Shown piece after piece: positions 43,112 through 51,786 of a stretch of DNA of 64,000 bases. The stretch is from CAVXZE01 sp964615365 (GTDB lineage: Bacteria > Myxococcota_A > UBA9160 > UBA6930): the NCBI GenBank assembly GCA_964615365.1, contig CAZTOU010000003.1, forward strand, positions 62,001 through 126,000. The letters are read 5' to 3'. Both the position numbers and the translations under genes were made by a program. Each line of letters starts with the position of its first letter. The stretch's first letter is position 1. The notes beneath the pieces were generated by a model. The model made no database searches, was not told where the DNA came from, and saw only the letters and a program-made list of their open reading frames with translations.

Positions 43112-44533
43112 ATGACCACGAGTTCAGCGAGACTTGTAATCGCCGGCCTGTCTGGTGATTCGGGCAAGACGATTGCGAGCTTGAGCATACTGACGGCTCT
43201 GAGAGAGAGAGGTCACTCGGTCTCCGTCTTCAAGAAGGGGCCGGACTACATCGATCCGGCCTGGCTCTCTCTGCTGACTGACACGGCTTGCCGCAGCCTC
43301 GACACCTACATGGTGGATCCGGAGGTCGTGGTCGAGAGCTTCGCGCTTCACGCCAGCAGCTCCGATATCTCGGTGATCGAGGGCAACCGCGGCATCTTCG
43401 ACGGCAGGGACGCATCCGGGACTCACAGCACCGCTCGGCTGGCAAAGTTGCTCCAGGCGCCGGTCGTTCTGGTCGTCGATGCCGCCAAGTCGACGCGGAC
43501 CGTGGCCGCGATCGTGAAAGGTTGTGTGGACTTCGATCCCGATCTGAAGATCGCGGGAGTCATCCTGAATCGGGTCGCCGGCGAGCGGCATCGGAAGGTT
43601 CTGTGCGATTCAATCGAAAGGTACTGCGGGCTGCCTGTCCTGGGGGCGATCCCGAATCTGGGCGATGATTCGACGTTGATTCCGGGACGCCATCTGGGCC
43701 TGATCACTCCGTCCGAGTACGAATGCAGCGGTCGCCTCCGGACTAGACTTCGCGAAATCGCCGAGGAATTCCTCGACGTCGAAGGCATCGTCGCGGTTTC
43801 CCGAAGCGCCGGATCGATTCCCTGCCCGGCTGTGGATCCGCCGCGTGCGAGCCCGGCGAGCGTGAAGATCGGCTACTTCAAGGACTCCGTCTTCACCTTC
43901 TACTACCCGGAGAATTTGGAGGCTCTGGAGGCCCATGGGGCACAGCTGGTTCCGGTGTCGTCCCTGGCCGATCAGGCTCTGCCGGAGGTGGACGCCCTCT
44001 ACATCGGTGGTGGTTTTCCGGAGACGCATGCCGAGCAACTGGTCCGGAACCGCACACTGATGACGGCCGTCAAGGAGCAGGCCCTCATGGGGCTGCCGAT
44101 CTACGCCGAGTGCGGCGGCCTGATCTATCTCGCCAGATCGCTCCGGTGCGGCGATGTCGTCTACCCGATGGCCGGTCTGTTGCCCGTCGATCTGGACTTT
44201 CATCGAAAGCCGGTCGGGCATGGCTATACGTCGGTGCGAGTCGATGCGCCGAATCCGTTCTATCCAGTCGGCACTTCGTTTCGGGGTCATGAGTTCCACT
44301 ACTCGGGGTTGGCCGATGGTCCGCGGGACGCGGAGAGCTGCATGAAGATCGAGTCCGGAGTGGGGGTGGGCGGCGCCAGGGATGGACTGGTCCGCTCCAA
44401 TACACTCGCCTGCTACACCCATCTTCACGCAAGTGGCGTGAAGATCTGGGCTTCGGCGATGGTGTCCAGAGCCGGTGAAAACGCGGCGAGACGCCGAGAT
44501 CGAGGCGCGGAGAGCAACGGAACCAACGGTTGA
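43112..44533 (+). CDS. dsrN: DsrN, cobyrinate a,c-diamide synthase-like siroheme amidase
   Basis: A 473-residue CobB/CbiA-family protein: an N-terminal P-loop-type ATPase domain (GDSGKTIASLSI, FKKGPDYIDP) and a C-terminal glutamine amidotransferase domain with the nucleophile in YAECGGLIYLA and FRGHEFHYS. In dsr operons DsrN is believed to amidate siroheme to the siroamide used by DsrAB. Its position directly after dsrD supports that role over cobalamin synthesis. Confidence 0.9.
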   Translation: MTTSSARLVIAGLSGDSGKTIASLSILTALRERGHSVSVFKKGPDYIDPAWLSLLTDTACRSLDTYMVDPEVVVESFALHASSSDISVIEGNRGIFDGRDASGTHSTARLAKLLQAPVVLVVDAAKSTRTVAAIVKGCVDFDPDLKIAGVILNRVAGERHRKVLCDSIERYCGLPVLGAIPNLGDDSTLIPGRHLGLITPSEYECSGRLRTRLREIAEEFLDVEGIVAVSRSAGSIPCPAVDPPRASPASVKIGYFKDSVFTFYYPENLEALEAHGAQLVPVSSLADQALPEVDALYIGGGFPETHAEQLVRNRTLMTAVKEQALMGLPIYAECGGLIYLARSLRCGDVVYPMAGLLPVDLDFHRKPVGHGYTSVRVDAPNPFYPVGTSFRGHEFHYSGLADGPRDAESCMKIESGVGVGGARDGLVRSNTLACYTHLHASGVKIWASAMVSRAGENAARRRDRGAESNGTNG

Positions 44534-44574
44534 CTTGGATCGGAAGCGATTTGATCCACTCAGGAAGCTAGATC

Positions 44575-46257
44575 ATGGCAAAAGTGGCAAAGAAGAAGAA
44601 GAAGAAGCTCGGTAGCCTGCGAAGTGGCGGCGGCGGCGCACAAGATTCCGGGCTGCGACCGAAGCTCGTCGAATCCTTGCCTCCGTGCATGAACGGGTGC
44701 CCCAACAGCAACGCCATCCGCGAGATGCTGATGACGATCTCGCAGGCGGAGGACCGGGAGAAGACCCTGGAGCAGGCCTTCGAGGAGGCCTACTACATCT
44801 TCCTGGAGACGACGCCGTTTCCCTCCACCTGCGGGCGCGTCTGCCCGCATCCCTGCGAGAGCGCCTGCAACCGCAAGGAGAAGGAAGGGGCGGTCGGCAT
44901 CAACAACGTCGAGCGGTTCATCGGGGATTTCGGCCTCGAGAAGGGCCTCAAGCCCACCAGGCTCGGCGGTGAGGCCAGATCGGAGAAGATCGCCGTAGTC
45001 GGCTCGGGGCCGGGCGGATTGACGGCGGCCTACCAGCTGGCGCGAAGGGGATATCCGGTCACCGTGTTCGAGGCTTTTCCCCAGGCCGGGGGCATGCTCC
45101 GATACGGGATTCCCGACTACCGCCTGCCCCCGGACGTTCTGGACGCGGAGATCAACCGCATCCTGGAGCTGGGGGTGGAGCTGCGGCTGAACACGGCGGT
45201 GGGCACCGAGGTTTCGCTCGATGACCTGCGCAAGGAATACAAGGCGGTCTTCGTGGCCCTGGGGGCGCACCAGGGGATCCTGCTCCGGATCGAGGGCGAA
45301 GACGCGCCCAACGTCTACAGCGGAACCGATTTCCTGCACCGGGTGAACTCCGGTGAGAAGGTCGACGTCGGCAACAAGGTGCTGGTCATCGGCGGTGGTG
45401 ATACTGCTGTCGACGCCGCACGCGTTTCCCGCCGGCTGGGCGCCGAGGTCGCGATCGTCTATCGGCGGACCCGGAAGGAGATGCCGGCGATCGACGAGGA
45501 AATCGAGGGCGCCGACCTGGAGGACGTCAAGATCGACTACCTGGCTGCGCCCCTGGAGGTCTACACGGAGAACGGCAAGGCGGTCGGCATGAAGTGTCAG
45601 CGCATGGAGCTCGGCGAGCCGGATTCTTCGGGAAGGCGCCGGCCGGTCCCCATCGAGGGCGATACCTTCGACATGGACTTCACTTGCCTGATCGCCGCCG
45701 TCAGCCAGGCCCCGGATTTCGAGGGATTCAGCGAGCTGATCGAAGGAAAGGACTGGATCAAGGTCGACGAGAAGTTCGAGACCAAGCTCCCGGGCGTCTA
45801 CTCCGGTGGAGACAACGTCAATCTCGGTCTGGCCATCGACGCCATCGCGCACGGCAATGGAGCCGCGGTGGCCATTCACCAGACGATCGCGGGCGAGACA
45901 GAAGCCTCGGCGGATTCACTCGCGCTGGGTGTGGTCAAGGCCGACAGAATGCAGCTCGCTCACTACAAAGAAAGCCAGCGAGTCGCCAAGACGGAAATGC
46001 CCGTCGATGAGCGCCTCAAGGACATGGTCGCGGAGATCGTCAGTACCTACTCCACGGAAGAGGCAGTCACCGAGGCGCAGCGTTGCATGAGCTGCGGCAA
46101 GTGTTTCGACTGCGGCACCTGCTGGAGCTTCTGTCAGGACAACGCGATCGTGAAGCCGCTCACGAAGGGAGAACCGTACAAGATCAAGTTGGATTTCTGC
46201 ACGGGCTGCAAGAAATGCTCAGAGGTCTGTCCGTGTGGATATATCGAGATGCACTAA
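44575..46257 (+). CDS. dsrL: DsrL, NAD(P)H:acceptor oxidoreductase (GltD-like) with C-terminal ferredoxins
   Basis: A 560-residue flavoprotein. The N-terminal FeS domain has CMNGCPNSNAI and TCGRVCPHPCESAC. FAD binds at VVGSGPGGLTAAY and NAD(P) at VIGGGDTAVDAARVSRR. The C-terminus has CMSCGKCFDCGTCWSFC and CTGCKKCSEVCPCGY. It is shorter than the roughly 650-residue DsrL of Allochromatium vinosum. DsrL exchanges electrons between NAD(P) and DsrAB; it was first known from sulfur oxidisers and later from some sulfite or sulfur reducers. Found here together with dsrD. Confidence 0.9.
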   Translation: MAKVAKKKKKKLGSLRSGGGGAQDSGLRPKLVESLPPCMNGCPNSNAIREMLMTISQAEDREKTLEQAFEEAYYIFLETTPFPSTCGRVCPHPCESACNRKEKEGAVGINNVERFIGDFGLEKGLKPTRLGGEARSEKIAVVGSGPGGLTAAYQLARRGYPVTVFEAFPQAGGMLRYGIPDYRLPPDVLDAEINRILELGVELRLNTAVGTEVSLDDLRKEYKAVFVALGAHQGILLRIEGEDAPNVYSGTDFLHRVNSGEKVDVGNKVLVIGGGDTAVDAARVSRRLGAEVAIVYRRTRKEMPAIDEEIEGADLEDVKIDYLAAPLEVYTENGKAVGMKCQRMELGEPDSSGRRRPVPIEGDTFDMDFTCLIAAVSQAPDFEGFSELIEGKDWIKVDEKFETKLPGVYSGGDNVNLGLAIDAIAHGNGAAVAIHQTIAGETEASADSLALGVVKADRMQLAHYKESQRVAKTEMPVDERLKDMVAEIVSTYSTEEAVTEAQRCMSCGKCFDCGTCWSFCQDNAIVKPLTKGEPYKIKLDFCTGCKKCSEVCPCGYIEMH

Positions 46258-46311
46258 CAGAGTCTGCGGACACGAGCCGCCGACTCGCAACTGGAGTGTG
46301 AGGAGCCGCAA

Positions 46312-46626
46312 ATGGCATTGTTCGAACACGGCGATATTTCGATTGGCGTCGATGAAGACGGTTTCATGGAAGAGCCGGACCAGTGGAATGAAGAGATCGC
46401 GGCGGCGCTGGCCACGACCGAAGGCGTAGAAGAGCTGACGGACGAGCACTGGCAGGTCGTCAACTTCATTCGCGACTATTTCGCCGAATTCGGGACGGCT
46501 CCGATGATCCGAAAGCTCTGCAAGGCCACCGTCCCGCTAAAGCGGATGTACGAGCTGTTCCCCTCTGGTCCCGCGAAGGGGGCCTGCAAGGTGGCTGGAT
46601 TGGCCAAGCCGACTGGTTGCGTGTAG
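46312..46626 (+). CDS. dsrC: DsrC, sulfur-carrier protein
   Basis: A 104-residue protein with the TusE/DsrC fold and the full functional C-terminal arm: two cysteines separated by ten residues (CKVAGLAKPTGC) and a final valine. These carry the sulfur from DsrAB as a trisulfide that is reduced by DsrMKJOP. The family segment HWQVVNFIRDYFAEFGTAP is intact. Gaggag lies upstream of the ATG. A strong hairpin follows. Confidence 0.96.
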   Translation: MALFEHGDISIGVDEDGFMEEPDQWNEEIAAALATTEGVEELTDEHWQVVNFIRDYFAEFGTAPMIRKLCKATVPLKRMYELFPSGPAKGACKVAGLAKPTGCV

Positions 46627-46642
46627 GCGGCGAATTCTGTCG

Positions 46643-46689
46643 ACCGGGCATCGACCGGGGAGATTTCGGCTCGTCGGTCGATGTCCGGT
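46643..46689 (+). terminator. long hairpin after dsrC
   Basis: ACCGG-G-CATCGACCG pairs with CGGTCGATG-T-CCGGT, a 15-bp stem counting one G-U pair, with a 17-base loop. No U-tract follows, so it may stabilise the dsrC message or partly terminate before the dsrMKJ module. Confidence 0.6.
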
Positions 46690-46826
46690 GTGTGTCGGGG
46701 AATGAGATCATCGAAGCCAGCCGTTCCGCGGAAGGAGTTGCTGCCTTTGGTGCCCGCGAGAGCCGAAGATCTCGAGAGCGTCGTCGGTGCGGATGAATGG
46801 CAGGGTCAGCAAGGTGACGGTGGCCG

Positions 46827-47369
46827 ATGAAGCTGACGAGTCTCCTGGAAGAGAGCCGCGAGAGCATTCTCGGCGGGTGGTTCGAACTCATCGCCGCGAC
46901 CTATCCCGACGTCACCTCCAAGTTCCTGGGGAAGCAGAAGGACCGTTTTCGGAATCCGGTAGGGTACGCAATCACCGAGAGCATCGGGCCCCTCTACGAC
47001 CAGATCGTGTCCACGCTGGATACCGATCGGGTGCTGGATGCTCTGGACGGGATCATTCGAATCAGGTCGGTCCAGGATTTTACCCCCACCGAGGCGGTCG
47101 GCTTCATCTTCGGCTTGAAGGGTGTGATACGGGAGGTGATCGGCGATCAGATTCTGGATCCTGAGAAGTGGAACGATCTGGCTGATATCGAATCGAGAAT
47201 TGACCGGGTCGCTCTGCTCGCGTTCGAGAAGTACACGGAATGCCGGGAGCAGCTTCACCGGGTCAGGAACAAAGAGATCGAGAGCCGAGCAATCAAAGTG
47301 CTGGAACGAGTGAAGGTGGAACCTGCCATTTCACTCGACGAGGAAGAACCCACCGATGATGACGCCTGA
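46827..47369 (+). CDS. RsbRD N-terminal-like helical protein
   Basis: A 180-residue all-helical cytoplasmic protein beginning with LLEESRESILGGWFELIAATYP, the pattern of the RsbRD N-terminal sensory (globin-like) domain. In other sulfate reducers a gene of this type often sits just before dsrM, and its role is unknown. No STAS domain follows, so it is not a full RsbR. It lies 30 bp before dsrM and about 140 bp after the hairpin. Confidence 0.75.
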   Translation: MKLTSLLEESRESILGGWFELIAATYPDVTSKFLGKQKDRFRNPVGYAITESIGPLYDQIVSTLDTDRVLDALDGIIRIRSVQDFTPTEAVGFIFGLKGVIREVIGDQILDPEKWNDLADIESRIDRVALLAFEKYTECREQLHRVRNKEIESRAIKVLERVKVEPAISLDEEEPTDDDA

Positions 47370-47399
47370 ACTATGCATGTTGCGACGAGGTGTCCGTAG

Positions 47400-48395
47400 A
47401 TGAACGCCGTATACGCTGCTATCGCAGTCGCGATTCTCTTTCTGATCGTGTCCTTGGGCGTTGCCGGGGCGAACCTGGAGTTCGTCTTCGGGATCGTCGT
47501 TCCATACGCCGCCGTGGTCCTCTTTCTTCTGGGCTTCAGCTACCGCGTCTTCAAGTGGGCGGGATCGGCAGTTCCTTTCCGGATCACCACGACCTGCGGC
47601 CAGCAGAAGTCGCTCGAGTTCATCAAGAACGACAACCTCGACAACCCTCACAACCTGATGGGCGTCCTGGGAAGGATGGCACTCGAGGTGCTGTTCTTCC
47701 GTTCATTGTTCAGGAACACCAAGGCGAAGCTGACCGAAGACCAGACGCTCGCGTACGGCCGGGACAAGTGGCTGTGGGCCGGAGCCGTGGGCCTTCATTG
47801 GTCCTTTCTCATCGTGCTTCTCCGGCATTTCAGGTTCTTCGCGGAGCCGGTTCCGTCGTTCGTGTGGGGCCTGCAATCGCTCGACGGCTTCTTCAAGATC
47901 GGTGTTCCCGTTCTCTACTTCACCGGCGTCATCCTGCTGGCGAGCGTGACCTATCTGTTCCTGCGAAGGGTCGTGATCCCGCAACTCAGCCACATTTCGT
48001 TGATCGCCGACTACTTTCCGCTCTTCTTGATCATGGCGATCGCCGTCTCCGGCATCCTGATGCGCCACTTCTACAAGGTGGATATCGTCGCGGTGAAGGA
48101 ATTGACGATGGGCCTGGTCAGCTTCCAGCCGATCATCCCTGAGGGGATCGGGTTCATCGCGTTCGTGCATCTCTTCTTCGTGAGCGCGCTCTTCGCCTAC
48201 TTCCCGTTCAGCAAGCTGATGCACCTCGGCGGGGTCTTCATGAGCCCCACGAGGAATCTGGCGAACAACAATCGCAGGGTACGTCACGTCAACCCCTGGA
48301 ACTACGATGTGAAGACGCATACCTACGAAGAGTACGAGGACGAGTTCAGAGAAGTGATGGCGAACGCCGGACTACCGCTAGAGAAGGGTGAGTGA
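47400..48395 (+). CDS. dsrM: DsrM, heme b membrane subunit
   Basis: A 331-residue membrane protein with about six helices and a NarI-like diheme domain (histidines in GLHWSFLIVLLRHFRF, LMRHFYKVD and FVHLFFVSALFAYFPFSKLMH). DsrM oxidises menaquinol and passes electrons to DsrK at the cytoplasmic face. The stop overlaps the dsrK start by one base (TGATG). Confidence 0.92.
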   Translation: MNAVYAAIAVAILFLIVSLGVAGANLEFVFGIVVPYAAVVLFLLGFSYRVFKWAGSAVPFRITTTCGQQKSLEFIKNDNLDNPHNLMGVLGRMALEVLFFRSLFRNTKAKLTEDQTLAYGRDKWLWAGAVGLHWSFLIVLLRHFRFFAEPVPSFVWGLQSLDGFFKIGVPVLYFTGVILLASVTYLFLRRVVIPQLSHISLIADYFPLFLIMAIAVSGILMRHFYKVDIVAVKELTMGLVSFQPIIPEGIGFIAFVHLFFVSALFAYFPFSKLMHLGGVFMSPTRNLANNNRRVRHVNPWNYDVKTHTYEEYEDEFREVMANAGLPLEKGE

Positions 48396-50011
48396 TGTCG
48401 GACGATATCGCGAAGCCGGAAGAACTGTCGAAGATCGATTACACGCCGGGCGAGAAGGTCTGGACGGATCCGAGCGTCGAGTTCCACAAGGGAACCTACA
48501 GCTACGGAGCCAATCCGGAGAGCTCCAAGTATCTGGGGTTGCCCCACGTTCGCAAGATCGATCCCGAGGCTGAGGATTGGGAGCTTCCGGAGAACTGGAA
48601 GGAGATCGTTCTCGAGGGTTTGAAGGATCGGCTCAAGAAGTACCGATCGCTCCAGATCTTCATGGACATCTGCGTCCGATGCGGCGCATGCGCGGACAAG
48701 TGCCACTTCTATCTTGGCTCCGGCGACCCCAAGAACATGCCGGTTCTCCGCGCGGAATTGCTGAGATCCGTCTATCGGAACGATTTCACCGCGGCCGGAA
48801 AGATCCTCGGCAAGCTGGCCGGCGGCAGGGAGCTGACTCCAGCGGTCATCAAGGAGTGGTTCTACTACTTCTATCAGTGCACCGAGTGCCGGCGCTGCTC
48901 GGTCTTCTGCCCCTATGGCATCGACACCGCCGAGATCACCATGATGGGCCGGGAGCTGCTCCAGCTGCTCGGGATCGGGATCGATTGGGTGACGACGCCG
49001 GCGGCGAACTGCTTCAGGACGGGCAATCACCTGGGCATCCAGCCGCACGGATTCAAGGACAGCGTCGAGTTCGCGGTGGATGACCTCGAGGATCTCACCG
49101 GCATCCGCGTCGACGCGCCCGTCAACAAGAAGGGCGCGGAGATACTGTTCGTGGTGCCTTCAGCGGACTACTTCGGCGATCCGCACTACTTCGGGTTCCT
49201 CGGATACCTGGCGCTCTTTCACGAGGCGGGTCTCGACTACACACTGAGTACCTTTGCGTCGGAGGGCGGGAACTTCGGCCTCTTCCATTCGTCCGAGATG
49301 ATGAAGCGACTGAACGCCAAGATCTACGCCGAGGCGAAGCGGCTGGGCGTCAAGTGGATCATCGGTGGGGAGTGCGGCCACATGTGGCGCGTCCTGCACC
49401 AGTACATGGACACCATGAATGGTCCGGCCGACTTCCTCGAAGAACCGGTTTCCCCGATCACGGGCACGAAGTTCGAGAACGCGAAGTCGACCAAGATGGT
49501 CCATATCTGTGAGTTCACCGCGGATCTGATCCACCACGGAAAGATCAAGCTAGATCCGAGCCGCAACGATCACTGGAGGGTCACCTTCCACGATTCCTGC
49601 AACACTGCGCGAGCGATGGGGATCTTCGAGGAGCCGCGGTACATCCTTCGGAACGTGTGCAACTCCTTCCACGACATGCCGGAGAGCACCATCAAGGAGC
49701 AGACATTCTGCTGCGGCAGCGGATCCGGCCTCGGTAACGACGAGAACATCGAGGCGAGGATGCGGGGAGGTTTCCCGAGGGCGAACGCGGTCAAGTACGT
49801 CCACGAGAAGCACGACGTCAACATGCTCTGCTGCATCTGTGCCATCGACAAAGCGACACTTCCTCCCTTGATGGAGTACTGGGTGCCCGGGGTCGAAGTG
49901 GGCGCCCTGCACGAGCTGGTGGCGAACGCCCTGGTGATGGAGGGCGAAACCCGGACCACGGATCTGCGACAACAGCCCTTCGCGAATCAGGAGGACAAGG
50001 AAGATGCATGA
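48395..50011 (+). CDS. dsrK: DsrK, CCG-domain iron-sulfur subunit
   Basis: A 538-residue cytoplasmic subunit, HdrD-like. It has two 4Fe-4S motifs (CVRCGACADKCHF and CTECRRCSVFCPYGI) and a catalytic CCG cluster (FHDSCNTARAMG, TFCCGSGSGLG, LCCICAIDK). It is the proposed site of DsrC trisulfide reduction. ATG at 48395 overlapping dsrM; a GTG three bases earlier is an alternative. It overlaps dsrJ by 8 bp. Confidence 0.94.
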   Translation: MSDDIAKPEELSKIDYTPGEKVWTDPSVEFHKGTYSYGANPESSKYLGLPHVRKIDPEAEDWELPENWKEIVLEGLKDRLKKYRSLQIFMDICVRCGACADKCHFYLGSGDPKNMPVLRAELLRSVYRNDFTAAGKILGKLAGGRELTPAVIKEWFYYFYQCTECRRCSVFCPYGIDTAEITMMGRELLQLLGIGIDWVTTPAANCFRTGNHLGIQPHGFKDSVEFAVDDLEDLTGIRVDAPVNKKGAEILFVVPSADYFGDPHYFGFLGYLALFHEAGLDYTLSTFASEGGNFGLFHSSEMMKRLNAKIYAEAKRLGVKWIIGGECGHMWRVLHQYMDTMNGPADFLEEPVSPITGTKFENAKSTKMVHICEFTADLIHHGKIKLDPSRNDHWRVTFHDSCNTARAMGIFEEPRYILRNVCNSFHDMPESTIKEQTFCCGSGSGLGNDENIEARMRGGFPRANAVKYVHEKHDVNMLCCICAIDKATLPPLMEYWVPGVEVGALHELVANALVMEGETRTTDLRQQPFANQEDKEDA

Positions 50012-50387
50012 TGCCGGGAAAATCACGGCCGGGCTTGCGATCTTTCTTGCACTGGTGACGCTGCCCGTCTGGTACCAGGCTGCGAGGGGCGCGGAGCCGG
50101 GAGCGCCGGAGCTCACGATGCCGGCCGAGGGCGAGGATTGTGTCGCGCCCGGTCGCTACATGCGTGCCCTGCACATGGACCTGTTGGACGTCTGGAGAGA
50201 CGAGGCGGTCCGTGAGGGTGAGAGGGCCTACGTCGGGGTCGGCGGGAAGGTCTACGAGAAGAGCCTCGCCGGCACCTGTCTGGGTTGCCACTCCTCGAAG
50301 GAGGAGTTCTGCGACCGGTGCCACGAGTACGTGGGAGCAGAGCCGTACTGCTGGGACTGCCACGCTGAACCGAGCGAGATCCACTGA
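50004..50387 (+). CDS. dsrJ: DsrJ, triheme cytochrome c
   Basis: A 127-residue periplasmic cytochrome with an N-terminal signal anchor (residues 6-28) and three CxxCH motifs (CLGCH, CDRCH, CWDCH). The DsrJ-specific upstream segment CVAPGRYMRALHMDLL holds the cysteine and histidine thought to bind one heme in an unusual His/Cys manner. Aggagg precedes the ATG. It completes the plus-strand DsrMKJ part of the complex. Confidence 0.93.
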   Translation: MHDAGKITAGLAIFLALVTLPVWYQAARGAEPGAPELTMPAEGEDCVAPGRYMRALHMDLLDVWRDEAVREGERAYVGVGGKVYEKSLAGTCLGCHSSKEEFCDRCHEYVGAEPYCWDCHAEPSEIH

Positions 50388-50414
50388 TCGGACCGGTGTT
50401 CGTCGGCTCGAGTA

Positions 50415-51065
50415 ATGAACATGCGATACAGATTCATGCCGATCAGCGTTTCGCTGAAGGACCGGCCCAGTCTGGTGGTCGGCGGCGGACTCGTGGCGCT
50501 GCGAAAGGTCGAGAGTCTTCTGGAATACGATACGCCGATCACCGTCGTCGCCTCCGAGGCTCACGAGAAGCTCGAGTACCACGCCAAGCGCGGACAGATC
50601 ACGCTGGAGAGGCGCGAGTACCGCTCTCCGGAGGCCTCCCGTTATGGCCTGGTGGTCTCCGCCACCGATGACGTCGAGCTGAACGGACGGGTGTACCGGG
50701 ATGGCCGGGAGGGGGGGGCGCTCGTCAACGTCGTCGACGATCCGCCCCATTGCGACTTCATCTTTCCCGCCGTGCTGAGAAGAGACTGCCTCACGGCGGC
50801 GATCTCGACGGATGGCAAGGCTCCCTTCGTCTCAGGGCACCTGCGCCAGGTGCTGGAGAACGTCTTTCCCGCCCACTGGGGGAAGCTGATGAAGCTCGCG
50901 GCGACGTTCCGAAAGAGGGTCCGCGAGCGCTGGGACGGCGAGCCTGAGAAGAAGAACCTCTGCTACGGCGAGTTCCTGGAGGCGGACTGGAAGACCCTGC
51001 TCAAGGAGTCGAGCGAGGAGCAGATCGAGGAAGAGCTATCCCGGATTCTGGAGATGCCCGAGTGA
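50415..51065 (+). CDS. siroheme synthase N-terminal domain protein (precorrin-2 dehydrogenase/ferrochelatase)
   Basis: A 216-residue protein equal to the CysG N-terminal module: LVVGGGLVALRKVESLLEYD binds NAD, NVVDDPPHCDFIFPAVLRRD is the family core, and TAAISTDGKAPFVSGHLRQ the active region. It converts precorrin-2 to siroheme, the cofactor of DsrAB. The methyltransferase domain of full CysG is missing and must be encoded elsewhere. Last gene before the sat control region. In other dsr clusters this gene is sometimes called dsrV. Confidence 0.88.
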   Translation: MNMRYRFMPISVSLKDRPSLVVGGGLVALRKVESLLEYDTPITVVASEAHEKLEYHAKRGQITLERREYRSPEASRYGLVVSATDDVELNGRVYRDGREGGALVNVVDDPPHCDFIFPAVLRRDCLTAAISTDGKAPFVSGHLRQVLENVFPAHWGKLMKLAATFRKRVRERWDGEPEKKNLCYGEFLEADWKTLLKESSEEQIEEELSRILEMPE

Positions 51066-51318
51066 TTTCCGTCGGTGCGCCCCGGGGCCGGCGCCACGGG
51101 AGGGCGGCCCACGGATTTCGAAGGCCGGGAAAGATTGTTATAACTGGCTGGCCCGGGATTCGCTGATCCCGAGCTGGTCACGGTTCAGAGCGACCTGTCG
51201 GTAGTCCACCGGCTTCCAGGAAGAGAAGCGCATCGAAGCGGCGGCCGGAGGAGGTGGAGCCAGGTGGAGTCAAGCGAATACCCCCAAACGGGGAGGCTCG
51301 TCCCGAATCTCGGGCTGA

Positions 51319-51336
51319 TGCCCCCCCCTTGGGGCA
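51319..51336. promoter_or_regulatory. inverted repeat, possible activator site upstream of sat
   Basis: TGCCCC-N6-GGGGCA lies about 155 bp before the sigma-54 core, matching the place of the TGCCCC-N3-GGGGCA repeat before dsrA. The centre differs by three bases, which would shift half-site phasing. Confidence 0.45.
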
Positions 51337-51474
51337 AGGAGGAACTCGCGTCTGCTCAGGTGAGGCGAAGTTCAACACCAAGGGTGCTTGGCAGGGGTGC
51401 TGGTGGGCCGGCTCTGGGTTCACAAGTCCCCGCCGCGCCGCGGCTTTTCCGATCGTCATCGAGGGGACGAGAAA

Positions 51475-51489
51475 TGGCACGCGGCTTGC
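51475..51489 (+). promoter_or_regulatory. sigma-54 promoter of sat
   Basis: TGGCACGCGGCTTGC is an exact RpoN consensus match (TGGCAC-N5-TTGC). It lies about 300 bp upstream of the sat ATG within the block shared with dsrA. Confidence 0.78.
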
Positions 51490-51786
51490 GAACTTTCAAT
51501 GCGATTTGACTGGTCTGATTTGGCCACACTGGAGAGAAACTGGCGAGAGCGGGATCTGTCGATCCGGCGGCCGCGAGGCTGTCCGGAATCGTCCCAGCGG
51601 CTGTTCGCGCGGACATCGCGAGCGGCGGCCATCCGTGGTCGGGGCACACTGGAATCCGCTGCGGGAGACCCGTGTGGTCTGCCCCACGCCGCAGGGTGGC
51701 TAGACCCGGATTTCTCGAGCGCCTCTCCGGCGCCGCCCAGAGCGGACTAGCTGAGGCTTTCGCAAACAGCAACGGAGATCAAGCGA

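Larger units (their letters stand above)
51292..51529 (+). repeat. upstream control region homologous to that of dsrA, copy 2
   Basis: Aligns by eye with 40157-40412 in the same block order (palindrome, TGCCCC/GGGGCA repeat, GTGAGGCGAA block, CGGCTCTG, CCGCGG plus T-run, sigma-54 core, GACTGGTCT block). The homology continues past the promoter into the expected 5' leader. Confidence 0.75.
51066..51786. other. intergenic control region upstream of sat
   Basis: A 721-bp gap. Positions 51292-51529 are homologous to the dsrA upstream region and hold a sigma-54 promoter and an inverted repeat. From there to sat a leader of nearly 300 bp follows with no credible gene; short ORFs across it look like chance. 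The left part shows nothing clear. Confidence 0.6.

Noticed and set aside
51264..51750. short ORFs in the sat leader region
   Set aside because: Codon use and composition look random, no family motif, and the stretch contains the conserved promoter block.
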